64,000 bases of DNA, taken from assembly GCA_032622095.1 (NCBI GenBank), contig CP136065.1, forward strand, positions 205,076,151 through 205,140,150. Reading direction: 5' to 3'. Below, piece after piece: positions 45,995 to 56,172 of the stretch. Every line of letters starts with the position of its first letter. Within the stretch, counting starts at the first letter, position 1. Below the pieces are notes generated by a model. That model saw only the letters and a program-made list of their open reading frames with translations, had not been told where the DNA came from and made no database searches. The DNA is from Siphonodentalium dalli. Its lineage: Eukaryota > Mollusca > Scaphopoda > Gadilida > Siphonodentaliidae. The translations under genes and the position numbers were made by a program.

Positions 45995-46868
45995 CTGATG
46001 CTCAGGGTTCGCGCTGCCACTTGCCAAATTTGCCAATGGCAAACAAAATTAACTTTTGACAAAAAATATTTTCATTTGGCTAAAGTTTTGGTAAGTCACT
46101 TTTTAATTCCTCAATAAAGTTGAAAATTATCGGTCAATCAATACCATTAATTTTAGGAAACTATTAGAATATAATTATATTGGTGGTGTTTTATATGGTT
46201 TCGGAACAGTTAACACCTCCAATAAGATGCAGTTAATCTGGTAACATTATTTCGGCCAATTTGGCCGGTTACTTCATGTGACTTTTTCATCTGACGTGTG
46301 TGTCGGATAATTGATCTGGAGGATTTATGTAAATGTTAGCCCAAACTACATTTCCAAGTAACGATGGTTTTGTTGTTTATTTTGAGGAATAATACCGCGT
46401 CAGATGAATTCAGCCCAAATATGTTAACAGTTGTCGTGTCAAACATTCGGCAGTAGGTTAGCGTTATTTAGTATTTGTGGATGTCCTTTAACATGGGGAA
46501 ATAGACTACTGCGCTTGAACGAGCATGTAAATTTGTCGTTATCAATTGGTATAGGGATTGCCAATATTTAGTGTGATGGTGGTGTTTATATAGCTAATCC
46601 GCTTGTGATGTTCCCTTCTTCTGATGAAGCAACTCTTCTACCATTTTAATGTTCGGTGATTGGTTTATTTGAGTATAATTATTAACTAACTGTTTTCCTA
46701 TCGATATCAACGCCGTTCAAACCGCGAGTGACGAAACATAAAACTCAATGAAGGTTGCAGAAAATGGTACTATCAGGGATAACATTTGGCAAATTCTAAT
46801 AGAATTTGGCAAAAAATATTTTCATTTGGCAAAACTAAATTCGGTCCAGCGCCGACCCTGCTGATGCT
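45995..46868. mobile_element. non-autonomous hAT element with 8-bp target duplication
   Basis: The element spans 46003-46860 (858 bp), with ends CAGGGTTCGCGCTG and CAGCGCCGACCCTG and a perfect 8-bp duplication CTGATGCT on both sides (45995-46002, 46861-46868). CAGGG termini with an 8-bp duplication are typical of the hAT superfamily. Several TTTGGCAAA-like words cluster just inside each end (46024-46085 and 46788-46842), in the position of subterminal transposase-binding repeats. No transposase is encoded. Confidence 0.9.
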
Positions 46869-47210
46869 TCCGGAAATACAGATAGATGTTCAGACAACTG
46901 GCATCATTGTAAAATTTAAGACGCCGAATGCTGTTGATTTATTGTCTTGGATTAGCTGCCACTATAGAAGGTAATTTGCAACACAAAACAACACTCTTGG
47001 TTTTCAAGAGAAAATTCATTTTAATAAATAAACCAATAGTCAGTTTATATATGAGACATAATCAGTATGAATTTCTCACTCAGTCTCTTATCAGAGTTAG
47101 TCTATACAAATAGTTTATTGACTGTAGTTTATGAATGGTTTCCAGATGAGTAGAACAAGAAAATAAAATAATTGAATACACTTTTTATTTTTACCGATTT
47201 TGCGAAATGA
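46869..47210. other. unannotated stretch between hAT element and LINE
   Basis: No feature is seen; small open frames only. Confidence 0.4.
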
Positions 47211-50200
47211 AAGCACGGACGCTCTTTTTTTTATTTTTTTTTTTAATATTTTTTATTCGGGTCTAAACAAATAAATACAGACAGACATGTGAGGAATCAA
47301 GGACACAATACATGCACTTGGTTAAAAAAACAAAAAAACAAAAAGAATTAAAATATTTTAAAGATATTGATATGAGTGGGATAAAATATAAAGTGTTTTG
47401 TCCTAGGCTGAAATAAACATGTTCAATTAATTTTATATGATTGAGTATATATTAAATGGTATAAGATATTGATCAATTTAGACTCTGCACCGTTGATACT
47501 TTTGTGGGTTTTTCGTCTCTTATGTTTATGTTAAAAATAATTCATTAATTATATTCCATCTCTCTTGAAAAAAGATATCTTTTTTTGTAGAATAGCCCTT
47601 TAATGGCACAATTTCAATTGTCTTATAAGTTTTTAACCATTCTATAAAACCATGTGAATTAGGGTTAGTAGCTTTTATCTTACAAGAGTAGATATATCTC
47701 TTAAATAGAAGTATGGCAATTTCTATTATTCCTTCATTTGGATTTCCATCAGGTACACCAAATATAATGTTATTTTGTGACACTTCAAATTGCAGGTTAC
47801 ATTTATCTTTAATAGTCTGCTGAAATTCTAGTAATACAGATTTTGTTACATGACATTCATAAAATAGATGTAGGCATGTTTCTTTTCCTGTGTGACAAAA
47901 AGAGCACATTTCTGTTTCCGATATTTTACATTTCATAAGTTTGGAGTTAGTATATAAAATATCATGATTTATTTTGAATTGAAAAGACAATAAACTAGTG
48001 TCATTTGTAATCCTACTTGCCATTTTATAAATTGATTTCCATTCAGTGGGCATGAAAGTTTGCCCAAGTCTTTCCTGCCATTTTTTTTGGGACATTTCAG
48101 GAACTGTGATGACATGACTCAAAAAACTGGGGTAAAAGGTTCTGCATGCTTTCTCGCAAATTTTCAATTTCTCAACATTTTTTGATGTCACGGTGCAGAG
48201 TCTTAATTGATTTTCCTTTATACATGTTTTCCATGTTTTAGGTAAAGCTGCTAAAAGACCATGGTAGGTGGTGAAAGGAATTTTGATGTCATAGTTTTGA
48301 CAAAATGTGTTATAATCCAGAAAGGTGGAGGTGGCATCAACAAGATCATTCACAAAATAAACATCTTTTCTAATCAAGCTTTTGTTGATGAACATTTTAC
48401 CATTTATTATAATTTTTGGGTTGTAGAATATTGGTTCTGATAAGATTTCTTCAGGGGTTGTGGTGACTTTCTCATCTAAGCTTGCCCAATCATTAAAGAC
48501 ATCTGTCCAAAAGGGATTGAGTTTTTTACAAACTATATTAATACCTTCTTTGTGTAGATGCCATACTTTGTAACCCCCAAAGGGTTCTAAATCATCAATT
48601 AACAGAGTTTTCCAATTTGCTTCTGTGTGGACATCTAGAAGCTTTTTAATCCAGGTCATTTTCAATGATTTACAAAATGAGTTCAAATGAGGGAATTTCA
48701 AACCTCCGTCTTCTAAAGTATTAATCATTACGCTCCTTTTTATTTTGTCTGGTTTTCCAGACCAAAGAAATTTGAATAACATTGATTGTATTTTATCTGT
48801 TAATTCTCGAGATGGAGAAGGTAATACAGTGAGACACTGGGTTAGGATTGGTAATGCCAGAGTCTTAACGACTGTTGTCTTGCCATACAGACTGAGGTTT
48901 CTAAATGACCAATCATTTAGCAGATTTTCCATCTTCTTCAATTTTGTCCTATAATTATTTTTTATATAACTATCATTAAATAGATCAAATTCAATTCCCA
49001 GGATAGTAACTGACTGACTATGGTTCCACAATATGTTTCTATCCGTTGGGATTTCGTCACCACAACCCCTTTTTGCTCCAATCCATAATGCTTGTGTTTT
49101 GTCAAAATTAACCTTTAAACCTGAAATGTTAGCAAAGGCATCAAATAAATTGAGTGCAGCGTTAAGAGTATATTGATCATCCTTTAGGAAGAGAGTTAGG
49201 TCATCAGCGTACTGAGTCAAAATATATTCGGAATTGTTTATTTCTATGCCCTTTATATTGGGATTGAATTTAAGGCTGGCACTAAGGATTTCAACACAAA
49301 GAATAAAGATGTACGGTGACAGGGGGTCACCCTGTCGTACCCCTCGAAAGATGTCTATTTTATTTGTTAAGTTACCATTATTTGTAACATAGCTGAAAAT
49401 ATTAGAGTAAAATGTTTTTACCCAACTTTTTATCGATGGGCCAAATTTTAAAAAGTCTAGGCATTTTTGGATAAATACCCATTCCAGCGAATCAAAAGCC
49501 TTTTCAAAGTCTAATATTGCCAATATAGCGGAAATGTTGTTTTTCTCACATTTGTCTATCAAATCAAAAACTAATCGAGTAGATTCACCGATATAACGAC
49601 CGGACATAAAACCTAATTGGGAGTTAGATATCAGTTTTGGCAAATGTTTTTTTATTCTATTAGCTATTACTGAAGATGCTATTTTGAGGTCCACATTGAG
49701 AAGAGAGATTGGTCTCCAATTTTTTAGAAATTGTTTATTTTTATTGGACTTAGGAATACAAGTGATTATTCCACACCTCTGTGTAACCGACAGCTGTTCT
49801 TTGTTATATCCATAATTAATAGAATTGATCAGGAACTGACCAAGGTCTTTCCAAAAATACTTGTAGAAGCTAGCAGTATAACCATCACTCCCAGGCGAGC
49901 GGTCATTTTTCATGCCTTTCAGTGCTGATGCACATTCTGGATTAGATAATGGTCCTTCAAGAGATTCTGATTCTTCCTCATCCAAGAAATTAAGAAAGGG
50001 GTTATTTACATCCCAAAAATTAAATGCCTCATTTTCATTGTTTTTACCCAATTTTGATTTGTAGAGATCTTTATAAAAAAATTCTTGTTCTAAAAGAATT
50101 TCTGAAAAGTCAGTAGTTTCTGATCCATCTGATTTAACAATTTTTGGAATTAATTTTTCGGTGTAATGACGTTTCTCCAAGTTACACAAATATTTGGTGG

Positions 50201-51378
50201 CCTTTTCACCTTCAATTTTCCATTTAGATTTTGTCCGCAGAATAATGCCTTTTATCTTTTTGTCTCTAATCAATTCCATTTCTGTTGTGAGTTTTTCCAT
50301 TTCACCTACAACAGATAAGTCACCGTTGTCCAATTTTAAGTTTAATTCTTCAAGTTTTTTTTCTATATCGTTTTCTCTTTTGTCTCTTGATTTTTTTAAT
50401 TTAGAGGAATAAGCAATTGTTTCCCCCCTTATAATAATTTTCAGAGTTTCCCAAAGTAGTTGGTCGTTTATAGAAAATGAAATTTCATCAGAATCTGCTA
50501 AATTTTCTATTGAATATTGTTGTATTGTGTTACTAATTGCAGTTTTGACAATATTTGTATACTCTGGGTCCTTTAATAGACTGTCATTGAATTTCCAGAA
50601 TCCCCTTCCCCTAGGATGATCAATAAATTCAAAGTTCACACTAATTGGATTGTGATCCGACTTATATCTTGTATGTATGTCACAGCATTTGATGAAAGGC
50701 TGCATATCTGAGGATACTAAAAAATAATCAAGACGAGCCATTTTGTTTCCAGGCCCCTTCCAAGTATATCTTTTTTTGTCAGGATTTGTCAACCTCCACA
50801 CATCATGCAAGTCTAGCTTTTGCATTGACTCCAAAATAACTTCGTTTGATTTAACATTATTTTTGTGTTTATAGTTTGTTGTATCAATGTTATAGTCTTG
50901 AGGCACATTCCAATCACCACCAAGCAGGGTCGTCACATTTTCTAATTTCTCAATTTTTGAGAAGATGCCCCTATAGAAATCTGGTTTATCATCATTCGGT
51001 CCATAAATAGCACACAAAGTTAGTCGACGGTTATTTATTGAAATATCCATGATTATGTAGTTTCCATCATTGTCAGTAAGAGTATTGTGAATTGTAAAGT
51101 CTATTGTGTTTCTGAATAATATGGCAACACCTCTACTTGAACTTGAAAATGAATTAAAATAAGCTTGATAGCCCCATTCCGCTTTCCATTTCTGTTCTAA
51201 TAGTTTTTGTTGAATGGGTATCAACCAGTATTGATATATCATATTTTTCTCTACATTTTTGAAAGAGATCTCTTCTTTTAACTTGATCAGATGACAGCCC
51301 ACGGCAATTCAATGAGCAAATATTTAACTTAGCCATTATCCTTGAATGCAAAATTTGAAACAAAGCACGGACACTCTT
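47211..51378 (-). mobile_element. L1/Tx1-like LINE insertion with poly(A) tail and 16-bp target duplication
   Basis: The insertion lies on the minus strand from about 51362 down to 47227. AAGCACGGACGCTCTT (47211-47226) and AAGCACGGACACTCTT (51363-51378) flank it with one difference, a typical LINE target-site duplication. Next to the left copy the T-rich run at 47227-47253 is the poly(A) tail. The 5' end lies only about 26 bases before the ORF2 start, so this copy lacks ORF1, either by 5' truncation or because the family has none. The 3' UTR is about 270 bp. Confidence 0.93.
47526..51336 (-). CDS. LINE ORF2: APE endonuclease, reverse transcriptase, zinc knuckle (one frameshift)
   Basis: This encodes the replication protein of an L1/Tx1-type non-LTR retrotransposon, which nicks target DNA and reverse-transcribes its own RNA. 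The first about 43 codons, from the ATG at 51334-51336 (MAKLNICSLNCRGLSS), are one frame off the remaining 1230 or so. The break maps to a five-T run at 51204-51208 (five A on the coding strand), where one extra base explains the shift. The endonuclease shows GGDWN (50907-50921) and SDHNPISV (about 50640-50660). The RT shows NWRPISLLN, LDFEKAFDS (about 49495-49521), RGVRQGDPLSPY (about 49310-49350) and the YADD catalytic box (49200-49211). A CX2CX8HX4C knuckle lies at 47853-47906. No other stop or frameshift is seen, so it is either recently inactivated or intact apart from an assembly error. Confidence 0.93.
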
Positions 51379-51772
51379 GATCATAGATGATCATTTGAAT
51401 CTTTTGCTCGTCTGATAAAAATCCAAATCGTGTTGAAACACGATAAGGCCACACTTTTCTCACAATATTATATTTATCAGAGTTATGTAGGCACGGACTC
51501 AGTTCGAGTGTTCATTGCTTCAACTGTGCTTGCTTCAATTAGTGAACAAATTCCCATTTATTATCGAACTTGCTGTTAACGGTGACACACTCAACGCCAA
51601 ATTCTTGAGTGGTGAGGATTGGCGAGCTATTTATGGTGTAAGCAATGTTTTGTAAGTTTTATCCAAACCTTACTATAGACGATGAATGACCGCGACACAC
51701 ATTGATCACTGGTGATCACCGCGAACCTTCAATATATGCAACTGGAATCGCATTGCATCGGTCTATATTTAG

Positions 51773-52042
51773 TTAACCCTTTCATGACTGGAGCTTCCTG
51801 ACATTTTGCGAAAACCCTGTGCCAATGCATTCTCATAATTATGCGAGTCGCCCATATATAGGGCGCCTCACACATATAAGAGAATGCATTGACCTAACAA
51901 TATTCACCTTGATCTTGTAAACCAGTGCATTCTCTTATATATGCGAGGCTCTATGTGAGACTCCCATATACATGTATACGAGAATGCACTGGCACATGTT
52001 TGTAATGATGCACCAGCGCAGCTCCTGTCATGAAAGGATTAA
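51773..52042. mobile_element. TTAA-flanked foldback element with two palindromic modules
   Basis: TTAA flanks each end (51773-51776, 52039-52042), and the ends read CCCTTTCATGACTGGAGCT and AGCTCCTGTCATGAAAGGA. TTAA duplication with CCC-type ends suggests a piggyBac-like non-autonomous element. Inside are two diverged copies of the GCCAATGCATTCTC...GCGAG palindrome (about 51822-51893 and 51926-51995). Confidence 0.75.
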
Positions 52043-53440
52043 ATAATGTTAAATAGATCGAAACGGCACAAACTATTCCGAGTAGTAGTAGTGTATAAAT
52101 GGTCCAGGAGATGACAAATTTAATAAGTCGCTCTTCAAAAGCTTTCAGCCTCAGGCCTTCTTCAGTTGATATTATTCAGACTAAATCACATGATGGCATT
52201 CAGGTAAGCATCATTCATACCCAGTAGTTGTCGGTGTTTAGTAGCAATTCTCAGTAATTCGCTGCGATTATTGGTGATCACGTGTCAGCCTCGGTGATTT
52301 CTGCTGATTCATATTAATCCGCTGCACGCAAGTGCGCCATGTATTAACACGGACTATTTGCACCGCATCTCGGTGATCTACAGTTGGTGTAACGTGGTTC
52401 CCTCGGCGTTGAGTGTTTTCCTTATCGCACACGCTGTGCGCACTGTATCGATCGGAATGGCACATTGAGATGTCCCTCAACTCAGATCAAGGTGGATTTT
52501 CGCCCATGTCATTGGGTAACGTATACTTTTTTGTGACCACACGGTTCAGGAAGAAGGCATTAGAAGGTGAGGTTTGCGTGTTACCGGTGATTATATATAT
52601 ATGCTGACTCATATATTGGATGCTTAAAACGAATCTGCTTTGTAACACAAAACATTTTATGTCATCCATTGCGCGTATGGTTCATTACAGCGCATCAAAT
52701 GAATGTGAAAACGGTACAGAAATGCGGAGGAAAATAGATTTGGACAAGGTCACTGTCATTCCATTAATACGCATCGACGAGCATTAATGGTTCTGTTAGA
52801 CTCCCGACAGACTGCAAGGGAGTCGTGACATTCATAGAAAAATACAGTAAACATTAAGGTAATCGTGCGCACTATAGTGGGTGCATATATTGGTGTTGAG
52901 CAGTTTAAATACTAAGGATAAAACACACGACCGGTACACCATAAAGGCTGTATCGACAGTATTAATGGGAGGTCCATATCCGGCCTGCTACTGGACCATT
53001 TAGTGTCACTGATGCGTTTGTTTACAACCGGATTCAGTTTGGCGGATACAATCGATCGTGACTCTGAAAAAGAGCGAGTAATCGTTCAAATGGACAATGT
53101 TGCATCTTCATCTAGCCACCGGAAGTCACGTGCGTGCATTAGAAAAAAAACGTTTATTTAGCTCCAACTTCTTTTACCAGTGCCACACTGAACATATTTG
53201 GTTTTGCAGTGAGTCGATGTTAGCATTGAATTAAAATACGCCCACCATGAGAGTATTTGCACGAGAAGAAGCTATATAATTATGCATGTATACACGTACT
53301 CACGTGATGTATACATATTGAACACTTGTTACAACAACCAATTTTCTTATTTAAGATATAAAACTGCCATCAAAATAGTTGGGTAATATTTGACATATGT
53401 ATATACTTTCAATGTGTCTATCTTCATGTGATTAGGCCTT
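52043..53440. other. stretch with one retroelement-like motif
   Basis: No gene is recognised. On the minus strand, 52140-52164 reads CTGAAGAAGGCC then TGAGGCTGAAAGC, a word common near the ends of invertebrate repeats. On the plus strand a possible donor TCAG|GTAAGC follows at 52203. Small frames around 52268-52669 lack domains. Confidence 0.3.
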
Positions 53441-53655
53441 TTTTATATCAAATGGATTCTCCAACTCAGTCATAAAAGTATGCAATGGAATGATTTATTA
53501 TTCATCTGGAGGGATGTTCAGAAAATATGAGCAGACGACAGACAATAGAAAGTGCAGAAGGAATCCTATTCATTGGTCGGAAATGTTCAGATGATATGTT
53601 TGTTGAACTTTTTATCTGAACATTTCCTGTGGGATAATTACCAGTCAATGGGTAT
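53441..53655 (+). repeat. dispersed repeat family C, copy 3
   Basis: Same family as 38214-38445: AAATGGATTCTCCAACTCAG, ATCTGGAGGGATGTTCAG, GCAGACGACAGACA, GGAAATGTTCAG / CTGAACATTTCC. Confidence 0.85.
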
Positions 53656-53797
53656 TTATAGTATATAAAGGGTTAATAGTTCTATAAAAGGGTGATTTCC
53701 TTGTAATATTCAAGAAGGTTATATACCTCATTTGTTGTTGCAATGTGTGTTCTCATTTTATCCACAAATTAGATCATGCCGTGAATCTTTACCCTGA

Positions 53798-54217
53798 CTA
53801 ACGCCAGTATAGAGACCATATTCCACCAGTACAAAACCTTGGAACTTTCTGAAGTTTTGACAGGGAACATTATAAAGTCGACAATATTACGCGGGGAATA
53901 TATTTCTTAGTTGGTATCTGTTCCTTTTTAATGTACTTCGCCTTAGGTGAGTGTACCAACTGAAAATTTCTTTATTTTCTCTGACTTTTGTGAGCCGATA
54001 TCGCAATAAACATCGAATTAAATCGCTCACAAATTCACTCAAATCGTGAAACATCGAGTTGGGACCTTCACCCATAGTGAGTACATTATTAAGGAACAGA
54101 TAGTAACTAAGATATATATTCCCCGCGTTATGTTTTCTATTTTATAAGGTTCCCTGTCAAAACTTCAAAAAGTTCCCATGTTTTGCACTGTTGGAATATG
54201 ATCTCTACGGGCGTTAG
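53798..54217. mobile_element. 420-bp inverted-repeat element
   Basis: Arms of about 135 bp run inward from CTAACGCC (53798) and GGCGTTAG (54217). Both contain GATCATATTCCA-like, AAGTTTTGACAGGGAACC-like, CGCGGGGAATATAT and ATCTGTTCCTT blocks, separated by about 130 bp. The arms differ at many positions, so it is an old element. The minus-strand frame at 53887-54075 lies in the fold and is not credible. No clear target duplication is seen. Confidence 0.8.
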
Positions 54218-54462
54218 CCATATTCATGGCATGATGTATCCACAGACGAAATAAACCATAGTTTGTAAAGCGTTGGTAAAGCTTTTTGACAATGTTTTGT
54301 ACAACCATCATACTGTTATTATTTGTTTTATATATATCACGCATCGTCAAATTTATGTTGAGAATACATGCCGCACATCGAAGGCGGCCTATATAATACA
54401 AGTGTTGAATTGTGATGCCATTGAATTTATAACCCAGTAATATTACTGTCGAAATTCTTACA

Positions 54463-55077
54463 CTTAACCTTCTCTATACTGAATGGATTATACATTTCAG
54501 TTCCAAAGTATACATTGTAATGGTCTGTTATTCATTTGGAGGGATGTTAAGGATATATTAGCAGACGACAGCCAGACAAAATGAAGAATTCATATTAAAG
54601 ACATATTATGTACTTGTTCGGGTGCGTTAAATTGTTAAGTTAGTATTCAGGCACTCTGCCAACTGGAGGAATGTAACATTCTACTACATTGCCGAAAATA
54701 TCACGCAAATCGACCGTACCATTCCATAGAAAACATCATCTGAACTACGCTCAATTGTAAATATTTACTTCTCGATTCGGGACGCAACTTTCGGCGATAT
54801 AGTAACGGAAATGATATCGCCATCGAGTGTCACTGAATTTAGTTAATATATAATAATGACGCTGTATGTTGTCAGTTTCGATTTAATATCTGTAAAAATA
54901 ACGAATTTAGGCAAGATTATCTTCCATTTCGATTCGATTACCCCTACCGGAGTGTTTCATATAATTTAATTATATAATTGGTGGGAAATGTTCTACAAAC
55001 GATCGACCTATGATCGTTTATTGATCTTATTATCTGAACATTTCCTATGGGATAACTACTCGTCACGTCAATTATGC
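54463..55077 (+). repeat. dispersed repeat family C, copy 4, split by element D
   Basis: The left part, 54463-54595, has GAATGGATTATACATTTCAG, TTCATTTGGAGGGATGTT and GCAGACGACAGCCAGAC. The right part, 54976-55077, has GGTGGGAAATGTT, CTGAACATTTCC and GGGATAACTACTCGTCA. Element D lies between, and a MULE-like element begins at the right edge. Confidence 0.8.
54596..54959 (-). mobile_element. element D, inverted copy inside family C
   Basis: Reverse complement of the element at 39180-39525, with shared TGAAACACTCC, TCCCGAATCGAGA, AGCGTAGTTCAGATG and ACCCGAACAAGT blocks. It interrupts family C between AATTCATATT and TTGGTGGGAAATG. Confidence 0.75.
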
Positions 55078-55247
55078 TTTAGTATATAGCTGAAGGGTTC
55101 ACTCTCACCAAAAAAAGTGCTGAAGGGTACACAGGATTCGAAAATGTGATGAAGTGTACACAGGGTTTGAAATGTCGTTCTAAATGACGTTTAGTTTTCG
55201 TATCTGCCATGATTTATGTTAGAGAATAATTGTTTACATAAGAAATG

Positions 55248-55386
55248 AACGGCGGTTTCAATGTGGTCATGGGATTTTGACCGCGAGAAAAATTCAGCAA
55301 AGTGCATGAACCCCGAAGGGGTTCATGCGGAGTTTGCTGATTTTTTATCGTAGTCAAAACCCATGACCACGTTGAATCCGCCGTTT
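55248..55386. other. 139-bp hairpin inside the MULE-like element
   Basis: Arms of about 68 nt starting AACGGCGGTTTCAATGTGG pair with the complement ending at 55386 around a 3-nt loop GAA. There are about ten mismatches or small indels, and the tip GCATGAACCCC/GGGGTTCATGC is perfect. Confidence 0.85.
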
Positions 55387-55407
55387 ATTATTTATATTTA
55401 TATACTT

Positions 55408-55500
55408 ACGCTCTTTAAAACACTTCTCCAAATATGTCCGTTATTTCGTCACAAACACTTTTTCAAATATCCCCGTTATTTCTTTTATAAAAATAATTTC
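55408..55500 (+). repeat. dispersed repeat E, copy 2
   Basis: Matches 42319-42410 (ACGCTCTTTAAAACACTTCT, CCGTTATTTCGTCA). It lies directly after the hairpin inside the MULE-like element. Confidence 0.75.
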
Positions 55501-56172
55501 CTATTATTATATTTCGCTCTATATTTCGCCCTATTTCGCTATTTCGCTGTATTTTCCTATTTCGATTTTTGGTGATATTTCGCTATTTCGCTGTATTTTC
55601 ATATTTCGCCTTTTCGTTGTATTTCATATTTCGATAATTCGCTATATTTGACATATTATGGGATATGGGATTATATGATAACCAACATTCTGATAGTCAA
55701 TCGAACATATCGTGCCACTCGTGCTCGCGATTAGATGCCACTAGCCATCCAATCGTGAACCTCGATTACATATTGTTTGCTATCAAATCCTTGGCGTATT
55801 GGCTGACTAGATACCCAAGCAGTCGGTAATGTCCGACAATCCCCGGTGATTTCCGGGACCAATGTGTTCATAAACTTATGAACGACATTGAAAGTGACGT
55901 CACGTTACGTTCATAGGTTTATGAACGCATTGAATACGGGGGCGTGTCTACCGTAACGCTATGGGGAAATCGGAAGAGATACCAGGTGTATGTAAATATA
56001 TACCAATGAACATTAAAACGAACTGAAAACAAACTGCTAATGTGCTCCATACTTTCAGAAACACAGTTTAAGTGGCGATTACAAACCCTGTGTACCCTTC
56101 AGCACATTTTCAAACCCTGTGTACTCTTCAGCACTTTTATGGTGAGAGTGACCCCTTCAGCTTTAGTATATA

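Larger units (their letters stand above)
55078..56172. mobile_element. MULE-like element with long inverted ends and 9-11-bp target duplication
   Basis: Ends GCTGAAGGGTTCACTCTCACC (left, shortened here) and the complement on the right (ending CCCCTTCAGC at 56161) are inverted over about 80 bp. Each arm repeats a GTGCTGAAGGGTACACAGG-type block twice. TTTAGTATATA flanks both sides (55078-55088 and 56162-56172); depending on where the ends are set the duplication is 9 to 11 bp, as in Mutator-like elements. The interior holds a large hairpin (55248-55386), repeat E and a TTTCGCTATTTCGCTG-type low-complexity tract. No transposase is seen. Confidence 0.8.

Noticed and set aside
52132-52165. Hammerhead-ribozyme-like word CTGAAGA...GAAA on the minus strand
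   Set aside because: The core spacing is suggestive, but the flanks do not form the required stems I and III and no cleavage-site pairing is visible. It more likely belongs to a common repeat 3' end.
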